Shown: positions 35,101 through 42,354, counted from the stretch's first letter. The stretch is 64,000 bases of DNA from Atrina japonica (GCA_030159075.1 BROG01000042.1:744501-808500); one strand, 5' to 3'. Notes: a model not told the origin generated them from the letters alone. Numbers and translations: made by a program.

Positions 35101-38050
35101 GGCTGCCGCGATAAACTGATATACGGGTGTATTGCAATGCACTGCTCCATGATATGGATACCACAATACTGCACAGTGTACCGTTATACCAGCAAAAAAT
35201 TATAAATTTAACATGCACTTGTGTAAATGTTTATTTGGAAATTTTGTTAAAACTCAACTTTCGATTGTTTTCATGAAAATATTACCAATTGAAAATTTAT
35301 AAGCTTTCTCGATCTTGTTTTGTAAGTGTACTGAAATTTCACTGGATAACTATAGAACTTTATAACATTGTTTTCGATAGTGTTTGGCATTTCATGAAAA
35401 TTCCATAGACAAAGAGAGTCACATGGGAATATTTCTTTTCTTTACAACGTTGACGTAAAACACAAGGAGTAGTGTTAGGTAAAAGGTACAATCACTGATG
35501 TCATAGTAAAACACAAGAAGTAGTGTTAGGTAAAAGGTACAATCACTGATGTCATAGTAATACACCAGAAGTAGTGTTAGGTAAAAGGTACAATCACTGA
35601 TGTCATAGTAAAACACAAGGAGTAGTGTTAGGTAAAACAATTGATGTCATTCAACACAAGAATAGTGTTAGGTAAAAGGCAATTCACAGATGTCTGGTAA
35701 ACGATTCCAGGTACTAAAAAAGGTCAATCACTGAGGGTAAAACACAACAAGTAGTGGGTGTATTTGTTTTCTTTACAATCACTGATGATAGTAAAACACA
35801 AGTTGTATGTAAAAGTCAGATGCATTGTAAAACACAAGAAGTGTGTCAGGTGTAAAAAAGGTACAATCACTGATGTCATAGTAAAACACAAGAAGTAGTG
35901 TCAGACATTGTTGTATGTAAAAGGTACAATCACTGATACTATAGACAGTATACATGTACATGTAGTGGTGGAACGACAAATCTTATGTTGTATGATATAT
36001 GTTTTGTAGCAGTACATTAACAGTAGAATTTAAAATTAAATGTTTTGTTGTGTTCATATTTCAAGTACTGATGTACCGAAAGCTAGTGCATAACAGTCAG
36101 GACGATGTTCACTCATTCTGTTATATGTATATACCAAGTACATGTATTTCAGTAAAGTGATTAAATATGGTTATAATTTGGATAGCAAATGATTATAAAA
36201 AACTACAACTTGTTTTAGTCACTTTACAGATATTTTATTTCTGGTGCTAATTGCTGGCAATATATTTCTATACACATATGGCAATAGATAACAAAAATAT
36301 TACAATATATCGTGGTATGCTCACTCCGTATTGTGGCAGCTCTAATACACACATCGTTTTTTCCTCAATATTGTATATCTTGATATAGTAGATAAAATTT
36401 CACTTTATTTTAAAATGAATTTATTTCATTATGTGCAAAATAATTGTTGATGTTGACAGCTGTGTATTTATTCCATTGTTATGTATACAATATACAGATT
36501 TTACGTATTTATTTGTGTATTTGTATTTACATATTGATATTTTATGTATATAAGGTGATACATGACAGTATTTTCTTTTCATTTTAGTGGGAAGTAAAAG
36601 CACCGATGCCTTCAACTTGTTTTAGATCAATATGTAAACAGTTCAGCAAAATGCATGAAGCAATTATTGATATCTTACCTGTGTCCCAAGTCCAGGTATG
36701 TATAATAATTATGATATATGTACATGATAATTCAAGCCGATTTCTGTAGACTTCATTTACTCTAAGTGTGGTTTTTCCATTGGATTCAGGTCTGGAGACT
36801 GTGGTGGACATTCTAATGCATTAATGCTATTATTTCATTTAAATTTGTTTACTATAGGAGCCAAATGAAAAAGTGCGTTATCGGCCATGAAAACCTAGTT
36901 ATTTTCTTGAAAATTACTGTTTTGTGCTTTTACTTGTTGAAGTCATACCTACTTCATTTCTTCATCTTGGTTCCCCTTACTTGGTGCAGGCATGAATCAT
37001 GGAAGATGGAGTGATTTTGTTTATTTATATATCTTAGAAACATGCCCCCAGTGGAGGGCCATTAATTCTTGAATTAGCCCTGTTTTCCACAGTTCTTAAC
37101 TATATTTTTCACAACATTTATAATGGTGTTGCTTGGTATTTGTACTCACCTTCTCTTGTCTTTATCTGTTTTTAATTCGGTTTGATTAAACGTTCTACAA
37201 TCATTTTTCTTTCCGATACTGTCAATTTTTTTTTTTAATTTTTTTTCTTTTAGTTCTCTTAACTGTTCGTAAGGTAATTATTAATGTCATCTTGATTGGA
37301 AGGACAAATTATTTCACAAATATTTTTTTTTTCCAGGAATTATTTTACAGAATTAACATATCATTTAAACAACTTGTAAACCAACAGCTAGTCAAATTAG
37401 ATGTCAGTAAAAATGGCGGACCTCAGCATGGGTATGTCTCTTTTTCTTTAATTAAATAAGAGAAATATTGTTGAACATGGCGTAACAAAACATTCAAAAC
37501 AAAAAACAACACAAAAAGAGAATGTTATAATTATTGCAACTTGATAGACATGCTGACAGCGGTGCTGGTACCATATTTTTCTTAGAGCATCATTTAAAGC
37601 CAAACAAAGGTATATATGTGTATTCACTGATATGAAATTTTAAAATTTTAGAAATATGTTGTTTTTTTATATTATACTGTAGCTTTTACAACATTACAAT
37701 GTGGAATTGTCAGTACAGAAAATTAATATCAAAATGATTTGTTTGAGCTGCAATAGAAATAACAATGAACGATCTAATTTACAAAACTTCTCAAACTCGG
37801 CAAAACATTTCATGAAGTACAAGTTTTTTCTCCCTTTCCCTTTGTATATGTTGATGTGTTTTTCTAATGAAAACAAACAAATTTTTGAATGCCATTACTT
37901 TTACATTTATTCCTCTGAACTTAAGTATTTTTTATTTCTACTTCCAGCTTAGTCATGTCCGATTTAGCCTTCTACTCTGGGACATTTAAGACTTTACGAG
38001 GTTTGGAGAGTTTAGCTAGTGATATGAGTGATGTATTGGACTCTAGATGA
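9414..38050 (+). CDS. VPS54: VPS54, GARP vesicle-tethering complex subunit (25 exons found, one missing)
   Basis: Exons: 9414-9666, 10128-10396, 10958-11036, 13423-13457, 14207-14329, 14780-14922, 16076-16175, 17131-17273, 18744-18870, 19951-20058, 21831-21889, 22007-22103, 22655-22782, 23616-23751, 23896-24027, 25774-25823, 26262-26344, 28098-28133, 30234-30288, 31044-31149, 34320-34441, 34952-35032, 36588-36695, 37337-37431, 37948-38050. The phases chain together throughout except at one gap after 31149. The 923 codons found plus a missing exon of about 29 give about 952 residues; the human protein has 977. Conserved blocks: WTVYDATVNLPAALNDP, FFTKTWG, SSKLLQEKLSHYLDVVEV, LGSQLAELEKLIDKM, FVSRFHEERRTKL, LDNERWKQADVP, EYCQCVNDIPS, SRCLQLVVHFIP, FRSICKQFSKMHEAI. 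VPS54 joins VPS51-53 at the trans-Golgi network to tether endosome-derived vesicles. The N-terminal zinc finger and a GC-AG intron are unusual. Confidence 0.95.
10128..10396 (+). CDS. VPS54: VPS54 exon 2
   Basis: Residues 85-174, acceptor TTTTCAG, donor AAG|GTAATA. It carries the conserved DQHKWTVYDATVNLPAALND and FFTKTWG-x-DF blocks of the VPS54 N-terminal region. Confidence 0.95.
10540..10790. repeat. 22-bp minisatellite in intron 2
   Basis: About nine copies of GATATTATATAGCAACTGGG plus TT, decaying toward 10790. Confidence 0.8.
10958..11036 (+). CDS. VPS54: VPS54 exon 3
   Basis: Residues about 175-200, RYRKYIRYTTRIEQ ... GGETFLQQL, donor TTG|GTAAGT. The acceptor used here is ATTACAG at 10957. 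The alternative TTTATAG at 10930 would add nine in-frame codons (MNHSVQILQ), and I cannot decide between them from the sequence. Confidence 0.75.
11138..11481. mobile_element. Partial copy of the TA-flanked repeat family (intron 3)
   Basis: Begins TACCATATTTTATGGCC and matches the copy at 20295-21298 along most of its length (GTAACACTTTTTCCAAAAC; CTTCAACTTCACAGCGGGGT; GAAAGATCATTATTTTGTCA). The right inverted terminus is missing and there is an internal deletion near 11190. Confidence 0.75.
11520..12020. mobile_element. Interspersed repeat ending CCTCTTGTTT
   Basis: Its 3' end GTCAAGGCCCATCGGGCCTC then TTGTTT resembles the end of the repeat at 57840-57875 (GGCTCTTGTGAGCCTCTTGTTA). The body is non-coding. 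It may be the 3' portion of an abundant genomic repeat. It is inserted next to the truncated copy at 11138. Confidence 0.4.
13423..13457 (+). CDS. VPS54: VPS54 exon 4
   Basis: A 35-nt microexon, residues 201-212 (EKNRAELQQLPR), acceptor TTTCCAG, donor AGG|GTGAGT. It matches the Leu-x-Gln-x-Pro region of the human protein, and phase agrees on both sides. Confidence 0.9.
13541..13822 (-). mobile_element. Old tRNA-headed SINE, reverse orientation (intron 4)
   Basis: On the - strand a tRNA-like head (A box near 13805, B box GGTTCCATTCCC near 13755) is followed by the body shared with the SINEs at 29608 and 50371 (complement of GATGTCACC ... TTCTGGCCTATGCT). It is clearly diverged. Confidence 0.6.
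14207..14329 (+). CDS. VPS54: VPS54 exon 5
   Basis: Residues 213-253, LYMLPNFDLENTDTFNAVFP then WSHVEESKK and SSKLLQEK. Acceptor TTTCAG, donor AAG|GTGAGT, phase 0. Confidence 0.95.
14585..14765. repeat. AT-rich tandem repeat in intron 5
   Basis: About seven short units of the type AATGTAATAAATGTACACAA plus TATGTTAC, running up to the polypyrimidine tract of exon 6. Confidence 0.7.
14780..14922 (+). CDS. VPS54: VPS54 exon 6, with a GC splice donor
   Basis: Residues 254-300 plus two bases: LSHYLDVVEVHIAKQIS, FFQAMSSHDILQEKML, CQAIKQLR. Human has MLRDKIAQIDK across this junction, so the exon must end TTA-AG at 14922 and join A-GAC at 16076 to make Arg-Asp. The donor is therefore AAG|GCAAGA, a GC-AG intron. 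Reading on would hit TGA at 14933. Confidence 0.9.
15385..15540. repeat. ~31-bp minisatellite in intron 6
   Basis: About five copies of TAAATCACTGCAGTGAGTGA plus TATAAAAATAT. The CACTGCAGTG core is self-complementary. Confidence 0.85.
15521..15779. repeat. 130-bp direct duplication
   Basis: 15521-15650 and 15651-15779 are identical in my reading except at the end. They begin with the last unit of the 31-bp repeat and include TTTTACGATAGAACAAATAG and CGTCCTCAGATGAGAGG. It looks recent. Confidence 0.9.
16076..16175 (+). CDS. VPS54: VPS54 exon 7
   Basis: Residues 301-334: DKIHAIDDLLTIGSIRIMKL, then TQTRTNAVCLYNK. Acceptor TTTCAG, donor AAG|GTAAGA. It accepts the two bases left by the GC-donor exon. 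Confidence 0.95.
16195..16580. repeat. ~37-bp minisatellite in intron 7
   Basis: About ten copies of GTACAATAATGACACAAAAT plus AGGTAATTACATT, starting 20 bp after the exon. The AATAGGTAAT in each unit loosely resembles the exon's own AATAAGGTAAG donor. Confidence 0.85.
16869..16922. repeat. (TA)n microsatellite
   Basis: A pure TA run of about 54 bp, with a second TA/TG run at 17070-17116. The two bracket the inverted repeat at 16966-17070. Confidence 0.95.
16966..17070. repeat. Inverted repeat with two hammerhead-like motifs (possible Penelope-like ends)
   Basis: Two 48-nt arms (16966-17013 and 17023-17070) face each other around TGTGACACG. Each arm, read outward from the centre, gives CTGATGAAGG, a hairpin, then GGCCGAAA (right) or GGCCAAAA (left), then TATTTC. 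CTGATGA-stem-GAAA is the hammerhead ribozyme core pattern, and Penelope-like elements are known to carry hammerheads. I see no stem I pairing, so function is doubtful. Confidence 0.5.
17070..17116. repeat. (TA)n/(TG)n microsatellite
   Basis: TATATA runs with a short GTGTGT block. They end 14 bp before the acceptor of exon 8. Confidence 0.9.
17131..17273 (+). CDS. VPS54: VPS54 exon 8
   Basis: Residues 335-381: LKLMATVHQTQPTVQLLLST, NEFVGALDLISTTQEVLTQE, HSF. Acceptor TTTCAG, donor CAG|GTAGTC. One of the best-conserved parts of the protein. Confidence 0.97.
18744..18870 (+). CDS. VPS54: VPS54 exon 9
   Basis: Residues 382-424: RHLGSQLAELEKLIDKMLQ ... DLNRHVSDKEALMEE. Acceptor ATTACAG, donor GAG|GTAAAT. 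Reading past the donor meets TAA at 18910-18912. The donor forms the first unit of the following minisatellite. Confidence 0.95.
18860..19755. repeat. ~57-bp minisatellite made of splice-donor-like units (intron 9)
   Basis: About 15 copies. Each carries AACAGGTAAGTCCC ... AGAGCAGGTAAATATAATTT and ATATTTAACCCAT. Most units contain a perfect CAG|GTAAGT donor consensus plus a second CAG|GTAAAT like the real exon end. A few have GGTACGT instead. Confidence 0.9.
19951..20058 (+). CDS. VPS54: VPS54 exon 10
   Basis: Residues 425-460: EKVVSLICGMIRKNRFNFID then VYREESFTAIKATVKQ. Acceptor TTTCAG, donor CAG|GTATCT, phase 0. Confidence 0.93.
20295..21298. mobile_element. TA-flanked DNA transposon/MITE with 26-bp inverted ends (intron 10)
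   Basis: The ends CCGTATTTTATGGCCTATAG + GTCGAT and their exact reverse complement (21273-21298) are each flanked by TA, as after Tc1/mariner-type insertion. The roughly 1-kb interior is non-coding and matches the partial copy at 11138. Subterminal copies of ATAGGTCGA-type motifs recur just inside the left end. Confidence 0.85.
21310..21690. repeat. 39-bp minisatellite in intron 10
   Basis: About nine copies of GGTCCAATCAGTCAAACATC then AAAATTGTAGGTTATATTT, starting directly after the transposon's right end. The 39-bp period is a multiple of three, which explains the long apparent ORF. Confidence 0.9.
21831..21889 (+). CDS. VPS54: VPS54 exon 11
   Basis: Residues 461-479: TVVEVVSVADNVDIDDNVS. 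Acceptor TTTACAG, donor CAG|GTAACT. Low conservation, but the frame and position fit the acidic linker of the family. Confidence 0.85.
22007..22103 (+). CDS. VPS54: VPS54 exon 12
   Basis: Residues 480-512: LGDQMRMLNYQQWMELLVKI, FSNLLVHLNRAK. Acceptor TTGTAG, donor AAG|GTACAA. Matches the ADQMRMLNFPQWFDLL block of the human protein. The intron before it is only 117 bp. Confidence 0.93.
22655..22782 (+). CDS. VPS54: VPS54 exon 13
   Basis: Residues 513-554 plus two bases: TFHGVISDVLGITAGKTLSP, then a Ser/Pro/Glu-rich linker. Acceptor ACTGTAG, donor TCTGT|GTGAGT. Reading on meets TGA at once (22784-22786). The donor is duplicated in the repeat that follows. Confidence 0.88.
22771..23015. repeat. 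Minisatellite that includes the exon 13 splice donor
   Basis: About six units of GTGTCTGTGTGAGTACAGTT AGTGT with CCTTGAAGTGTTC. Unit one is the end of exon 13 and its donor. Later units repeat TGTGTGAGTACAG. Confidence 0.85.
23616..23751 (+). CDS. VPS54: VPS54 exon 14
   Basis: Residues 555-600: SEDAADMMISEADYVSVQGR, LNEMLCSVCDHAHDRCVKVI, VARSK. Acceptor TTATCAG, donor AAG|GTCAGT. Matches the human DICHDRAVKFLMSRAK block. Confidence 0.93.
23896..24027 (+). CDS. VPS54: VPS54 exon 15
   Basis: Residues 601-644: DGFLERLSSSEFVALSREVE ... CENICGRRSTSLRFSLQSQ. Acceptor TTTGTAG, donor CAG|GTAATC, phase 0. Confidence 0.95.
24060..24995. repeat. ~53-bp minisatellite in intron 15
   Basis: About 17 copies of ACCAAAGTTATAATGCTCAA GACGATCGTTTTGTCAAATA TTATATACATAAG. 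Two subtypes alternate (ATCATTTCTGTCAGATATT and ATCGTTTTGTCAAATATT), which suggests block-wise expansion. ORFs on both strands here are repeat artefacts. Confidence 0.93.
25262..25660. repeat. ~79-bp tandem repeat in intron 15
   Basis: Four to five copies of CACAGACACTGGGGTATACT ... ACTTATATATGTACACACGG TATGCCAGTTGTATATGTGT. The copies are nearly identical, with an irregular spacer in the first and last. Confidence 0.85.
25774..25823 (+). CDS. VPS54: VPS54 exon 16
   Basis: Residues 645-660: ATKFVSRFHEERRTKL. Acceptor TTACAG, donor AAG|GTATGA. Matches human ANRFVNRFHEERKTKLS. Confidence 0.95.
25915..26055. repeat. Direct duplication in intron 16
   Basis: Two copies of AAAATGTTCTACAATTATCT TTNTTTTT ... 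CATTCTGGTTACATTATCTC, about 75 bp each. Confidence 0.75.
26262..26344 (+). CDS. VPS54: VPS54 exon 17
   Basis: Residues 661-688: SLILDNERWKQADVPTEFQE, LVDHVTKT. Acceptor ATTATAG, donor ACGG|GTAAGT. The LLDNERWKQADVP block is nearly identical in human. Confidence 0.97.
26738..27786 (+). other. Protein-like fragments inside intron 17
   Basis: Non-repetitive DNA with several short reading stretches of ordinary composition: MDQMYVKLNPSSDIF from 26738, MTPDLSVTPSKKVRNVIGIG from 26930, MKQNDQLEALGMKKQTKDVF from 27215 to the stop at 27331, and EPRFMHPKYSRYYSNGGQNT ending at 27786. I recognise none of them. They could be a decayed gene copy, an old transposon gene or chance. Confidence 0.2.
28098..28133 (+). 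CDS. VPS54: VPS54 exon 18
   Basis: A 36-nt microexon, residues 689-700 (GALSIPVKVVDK). Acceptor TTTACAG, donor AAAG|GTAAAT. Its phases (1 on both sides) join exons 17 and 19 without a break, and it matches the human GKIALPEKK stretch. Confidence 0.85.
29608..29871 (+). mobile_element. tRNA-headed SINE with 12-bp target duplication (intron 18)
   Basis: Begins GAGCCAGCCTGGTTCAGTCG GTAGTGCACTCGAC (tRNA-like A box) and ends GACGTTAAACAAGAATAAAC AA. TTGAAGTCACAG flanks both ends (29596-29607 and 29872-29883). The intact duplication makes the borders firm. The same family occurs reversed at 50371 and 13541. Confidence 0.9.
30234..30288 (+). CDS. VPS54: VPS54 exon 19
   Basis: Residues 701-718: DRKPGDALNVDGETFAVV. 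Acceptor TTTACAG, donor TGG|GTAAGA. Aligns with human KPAEVLIVEGQQYAVVG. Confidence 0.93.
30618..31013. mobile_element. MITE-like insertion between 23-bp direct repeats (intron 19)
   Basis: CTATTCAACTGTACACTTGC TAT occurs at 30618-30640 and again at 30991-31013. Between them lies a non-coding element with GGGTGGGCGCTTATTAGG near its left end and GGGCTCTTATTTGGTTGAAT ACGGTA near its right. The direct repeats are long for a target duplication, so a local tandem duplication is also possible. Confidence 0.5.
31044..31149 (+). CDS. VPS54: VPS54 exon 20
   Basis: Residues 719-754: TVLMLLKMMVEYCQCVNDIP, SAAQDLLTRLVDLLK. Acceptor CTTACAG, donor AAG|GTAGAA, phase 0. The next conserved block of the family is not found downstream. 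Confidence 0.96.
32030..32400. repeat. 24-bp minisatellite, intron after exon 20
   Basis: About 14 copies of AACATGATGTCTACAAATGA TATA, with C/G variants (AAGATG, ATTATG) mixed along the array. Confidence 0.9.
33540..33720. repeat. Possible interspersed repeat fragment
   Basis: Contains GGTCTGCTGGGGGCATCTGG TGTTTTGATTGTCC, which resembles a repeat type I associate with bivalve genomes. No ends are visible. Non-coding here. Confidence 0.25.
33735..34185. repeat. GATGATGACC minisatellite
   Basis: More than 20 units of about 15-24 bp built on TTGATGATGACCTTAG / ACCATAA. It ends about 130 bp before exon 21. Confidence 0.88.
34320..34441 (+). CDS. VPS54: VPS54 exon 21 (after the missing exon)
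   Basis: LASRCLQLVVHFIPKVRSHF, EDRLMIKNKTMLKHLDQVQK. Acceptor TGTACAG, donor AAG|GTAAAT. It starts with two bases of a codon, so the preceding exon must end in phase 1, but exon 20 ends in phase 0. Confidence 0.95.
34952..35032 (+). CDS. VPS54: VPS54 exon 22
   Basis: DYSDHINEITNKLVTVMEGV, VASQLVK. Acceptor TTACAG, donor AAA|GTAATT, phase 0. Aligns with human DYHDHIAEISAKLVAIMD. Confidence 0.95.
35098..36344. mobile_element. hAT-like non-autonomous element (intron 22)
   Basis: The left end TAGGGCTGCCGCGATA and right end TATTGTGGCAGCTCTA are imperfect inverted repeats. Near-terminal AGGGCTG is typical of hAT transposons. No transposase is seen and no certain 8-bp target duplication. The interior carries the minisatellite at 35445. 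Confidence 0.55.
35445..35945. repeat. ~50-bp minisatellite nested in the hAT-like element
   Basis: Four clean copies of GTAAAACACAAGAAGTAGTG TTAGGTAAAAGGTACAATCA CTGATGTCATA, then decayed ones with deletions up to 35945. Confidence 0.88.
36588..36695 (+). CDS. VPS54: VPS54 exon 23
   Basis: WEVKAPMPSTCFRSICKQFS, KMHEAIIDILPVSQVQ. Acceptor TTTTAG, donor CAG|GTATGT. Matches human YEVKAPVPSACFRNICKQM. Confidence 0.96.
37337..37431 (+). CDS. VPS54: VPS54 exon 24
   Basis: ELFYRINISFKQLVNQQLVK, LDVSKNGGPQH. Acceptor TTCCAG, donor TGG|GTATGT. The NGGPQ turn is shared with human. Confidence 0.96.
37948..38050 (+). CDS. VPS54: VPS54 last exon
   Basis: GLVMSDLAFYSGTFKTLRGL, ESLASDMSDVLDSR, stop TGA at 38048-38050. 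Acceptor CTTCCAG. Aligns with human GLVTADVAFYTGNLQALKGL and is a few residues shorter at the end. Confidence 0.95.
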
Positions 38051-38650
38051 AATAACGTCTTACATGTGAATTATATATAACTTTATATAAGTGCAATCAG
38101 TCCGTACAAAGCCAAAAACTCACTTTAGTGGAATGTCCCTAGTTCTTTGATATGTCAAGCATATGGATCCTACATACATGGTTACATCTTCTTGGTAATA
38201 TTATATCTATCATCAGGTGAAATCAGTACTAATTATAAAGTATGCCATTTTGCTGTATAAACATGGAATTAACAGAGGAATCAGCTTTATTGTGAAGTCA
38301 AGTAAAACAATTCCAGTCTGTGTGTACCAGATCATTGTTAGATGACACAGAAGAATTTGAATTATTTATCACCTTGAAGCACTTAATGGCTGCATCTAAC
38401 AAACCAATTCAGAAAAATGTATGACGTCTTTACTTGATGAAGTAAATATCACCACTAAAATATGACAATGAAACTGGAAAAACAACAGCTTCAAGTACAT
38501 ACCTGTAGTATTAAAATCTGAAAAATGAGAATCAGGGGTAATAGTCACAGAATGTATTGGTCATATTACTCCTGTACTGAAAAGTGAATCAAATGCAAAT
38601 AAGGTACAGCCAACATATCACTTGTGAATCAAGTATAAGACTTGTACATA
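38051..38650 (+). other. Probable VPS54 3' UTR
   Basis: Unique AT-rich sequence after the stop. No AATAAA occurs before the transposon at 38654. The nearest candidates lie inside or beyond that element (for example 39120), so the transcript end is open. Confidence 0.35.
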
Positions 38651-39659
38651 CTGGACCCGGTTGTATCAAAGTTTAATGAATCATTAAAGCTCCATTAAAC
38701 TGAAAACATTTAATGTGTCATTAAAGTCTGTTGTGTCAATAGTTAATTACTGGTTCAGTTCATTAAAGCTACATTAAAGCTTCATTAAACTACCCAACTT
38801 TAATGAAGCTAAGGTGCTCCATTAAACAGACATTAAACATAGTCTTACTACATAAAATAATCAAAACTCTGTATAAACGAGATAATTAAAACATAAAAAT
38901 GTCTATATTTCCGCTATATTAACTGTGCATGCATCTATGACAAGTTGACACCATTCTATATATGATACATATTTGTTTACACATTTCTCACGTCACAGTA
39001 TTATCTAGTGTAGTAGATAGGCTAATGCTGGACAAAATGCTTACAGTACTAAAGTTGGCTTTCTGTGGTTGACCATAGCCTAATGTGGTAATAATCAGAG
39101 TTGCTTGTTAGAAAAAGTGAATAAAATGAATAGATAAACAAATAGATATATGAATAAATAAATATATTTAAAATCAAACTAACTTTTTAGCCCTCTTAAA
39201 ATGATTCAAAAGTTGAATATTGTGTAAACTAAATCTAGAGATCTTGGACTTTAAAGATGATGTATTTTCAGGGCTTATATATAGGCTACTACTGCAACAA
39301 TATGCTTTATCTGTCACTTTATGAGAATGGATAAATTCACTTTGTATGGCCATGGGGCTTACTTTTGCGTGTACACTCTATATATCATTTGACAAGGAAC
39401 AGACTCATAAATTATGTAGATCTTGATCTAGTTTTAAACACAATAGGCTAGTGTTTATAAAATAGCCAGATGAGATAAAATTAAACCACGTAAAAAATAA
39501 AAAGTCATTATTACAAGATAAAAAGTCCACATTGTTTAAGTTATAAATAGATCTATGTTGGTGGCCAGTTTTTTATGTTGGATGAGACAGCTCGATTACA
39601 ATTTATCCGGGAAGAGACATTTTTTCCAAAGTTAACTGGGAAACTTTCCCACAAAATCA

Positions 39660-39752
39660 GCTATGGTTCCAGTGCGGCTCGAACCTGCACTAATCAGAGG
39701 TAAGAGACATCATAGTTTAAAGCATGGTGCTCTAACCACTCGGGGAAAGGGA
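39660..39752 (-). mobile_element. tRNA-like SINE head, reverse strand
   Basis: The reverse complement reads CCGAGTGGTTAGAGCACCAT ... GTGCAGGTTCGAGCCGCACT, with A- and B-box-like motifs and a long middle as in Ser/Leu tRNAs. The acceptor stem does not pair well, so it is a SINE head or tRNA pseudogene rather than a gene. Confidence 0.5.
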
Positions 39753-40387
39753 GCACCCCCTCCCACTTTGTAAATTCCAGCATACATAACCCATTGATAG
39801 AGATGACAAATGCTAAGTGATAGGGGCTGTCCTTTCCAGGAAAACACTCAATTTTCCATGTCAGGAGGGGACATGTGGTATTCCAGCTATTCCCTTACGG
39901 CATAAATTTATCCTCTCAATTGTATTTAATAGATCAAGCACTACATCAGGATCATTGTACATCATCTGCTGTATATTTCATTTCGGCAGAGAGATACCGC
40001 AATGCCACCAGCATGTTTAATTAATTTCATGTCATTATTTCCAGTGTCATCATGACGTTATCCCCCCAAATAAGAATTTTGGCTGGTAATATAACACAGA
40101 TGTGAATTGGAGATTAATGGTGAACAAATATGGAAAGATATGAATTGTTTTATTTTTTATTATTGTTATTTATTTATATTTCGCACTGCATATTATTAAG
40201 TTTTAACATGATAGACTGTGCTACACACATAATCCCTCTGTTTCTGTTAAATCAATGGACTATTTTCATGAACTTCAAGGAATCACTCAGAGAGAGAGAG
40301 GTGAAGGGTTAAATTTACTTTATTTATATTACAGTAGCATTAATTTTGGGTGTGAAAATAAATCTGCAGTAATTTTGTCATTCATAA

Positions 40388-40574
40388 TACAGTAATACCT
40401 GCTTTAGTGACCACCTGTGTGTAATACTACCTGGTCACAGAGACTGTTTTTTGCTGTCCCCAATAGTAGGCCACCATTTAGGTACAAATCAATTTCTAGA
40501 TAAAGACCACCTCCTATAAAAACTGATTTTCTTGTGTACCTAAGGAGGTCGTTATATACAAGTATCACTGTGTA
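40388..40574. mobile_element. Short MITE with TACAGTAATACCTG ends
   Basis: Left TACAGTAATACCTGCTTTAG pairs with the right end CAAGTATCACTGTGTA. The interior has TGACCACCT and AGACCACCTCCTATA motifs. It is nested in the 38654-41245 element. Confidence 0.6.
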
Positions 40575-41389
40575 CGGTTTCAGTGAAATTAATATTACTG
40601 GATCTAGTTTCAATGAGTATGTTCCGATAAACAAATCAATATACATTGTGTTTAGTACAGATATTTTTAGCGAAAGAGTTCTAAAGGTAGATACTATATT
40701 TTATTAACTGATGCGAGGCCATATCTCAATTACACAATGTCGTATTGTAGATTAATGTGAAAATGCTGCTATCTTTAAGTATTTACATCAAATATATAGG
40801 TCTGCTTTGTCAGGTTTTTAAAAGATATTTCAATCAAATCCGCTAAATTTGGCTACTCACATTTGGAATAATGTTGGACTTCAAAAAAATTCTTTGTATT
40901 ATATATCTAAAGCAAAGCTGACCTTTGGATTTAATAAGAAAAAAAGGTAGAAAAATACATGTATGTAATTATTATGATAATTCTTTAATTCACGGAATGT
41001 GGAGTGCGCTGTGCATTGTATCATACAGCCTCATGAAATTCTGGCACAAATTATTGTGACGTCATGTTTATCACAGGTTTAATGAACACTTTCAGATTTA
41101 ATGACACATTATATAATGAAGATATATTGAACGTTTCATAAAACGACTTTTAATATACTCATTAACTAATGAATCATTAAGTATTTAATGATACATTAGG
41201 CTTAATGCTTCAATAAATCTAATGAACCGTTGAAACAACCAGGTCCTGGACCCCGTTGCACAACAGGCTGTTAAAGTTTACGTGAAGTTAACCAGTGAGC
41301 TAACAGTAGGTTAAATATAACAATGTTAACCGAGTCTAATGTATCAAACAGTGAGCTAATCAGTAGGTTACATACTGGCGTAACAAAGC

Positions 41390-41870
41390 TAATTCTGGAA
41401 AATGTGAATCAAGTTTAAGTCTTTTACATACTGTAGCAAAGTAAATACCAAAAATGTAAATCAAGTATAAGACTAATGCCAGAAATACTAGTGAATATCA
41501 AGTATAAGACTTTTATACATTTATCCAGCAAAGCTAATACTGGAAAATGTGAATCAAGTATAAGACTTTTACATACTGGTGTATCCAACAAAGCAAATAC
41601 CAGAAAATGTGAATCAAGTATAAGACTTTTACATACTGGCGTATCCAACAAAACAAATACCAGAAAATGTCAATCAAGTATAAAACTTTTACATACTGGC
41701 GTATCCAACAAAACAAATACTGGAAAATGTGAATCAAGTATAAAACTTTTATATACTGGCATATCCAGCAAAGCTAATACTGGAAAATGTAAATCAAGTG
41801 TCTTTTACATACTGGCATATCTAACAGAGCTAATATCCAACAAAGCTATACCTGAAAATGTGTATCAGGG
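41390..41870. repeat. ~61-bp minisatellite
   Basis: About eight copies of GCAAATACCAGAAAATGTGA ATCAAGTATAAGACTTTTAC ATACTGGCGTATCCAACAAA. One more copy sits at 38625-38653, on the other side of the inserted element. Confidence 0.9.
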
Positions 41871-42354
41871 GGAAATACCTAAAATACAGAATAGTTTTTT
41901 CCAACAAATACCAACTCTGAAAATATGAATCCAGTTGAGAACGTTTAAATGCCTATTGGATTGATCCAACAAGAACCAGTGCTAAAAGGTGAATCAAGCA
42001 GAATGTTAAAAGTTTATATCTAACACCAGATACAAGCCATGCTGGTTGTGATTATGGTTAATTTTGTTTATTCATACAACCATGCTGACTGTGATATATT
42101 CAGTAACCATTCTCTAACTCTACAATACTACAAACAAAAACAAAAAACAGTATTGAATCCATCTCTATGTGTTCTTATGAAATGATACTTGGACCAAAAT
42201 TCTGTATAACTTATTATTCTATTGGCTGTGTGTGACTTTATCATTATTCTGTTATGTACATATGTATTTTAATCAAACAAGATGGAGAAGCCTGTCAATA
42301 CAGATATAAGTGTGAGGCGATATTGCACAGTGTTATTGTCTATCACAGACATAC

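Larger units (their letters stand above)
38654..41245. mobile_element. 2.6-kb element with ~40-bp imperfect inverted ends
   Basis: Left GACCCGGTTGTATCAAAG and right, read in reverse, GACCTGGTTGTTTCAACG are followed by TTAATGA/ATTAAA-rich subterminal repeats on both sides. CTG lies directly outside each end (38651-38653 and 41246-41248), a possible 3-bp target duplication. No transposase is seen. A tRNA-like piece and another MITE are nested inside. Copies of the GAATCAAGTATAAGAC unit lie on both sides. Confidence 0.7.
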
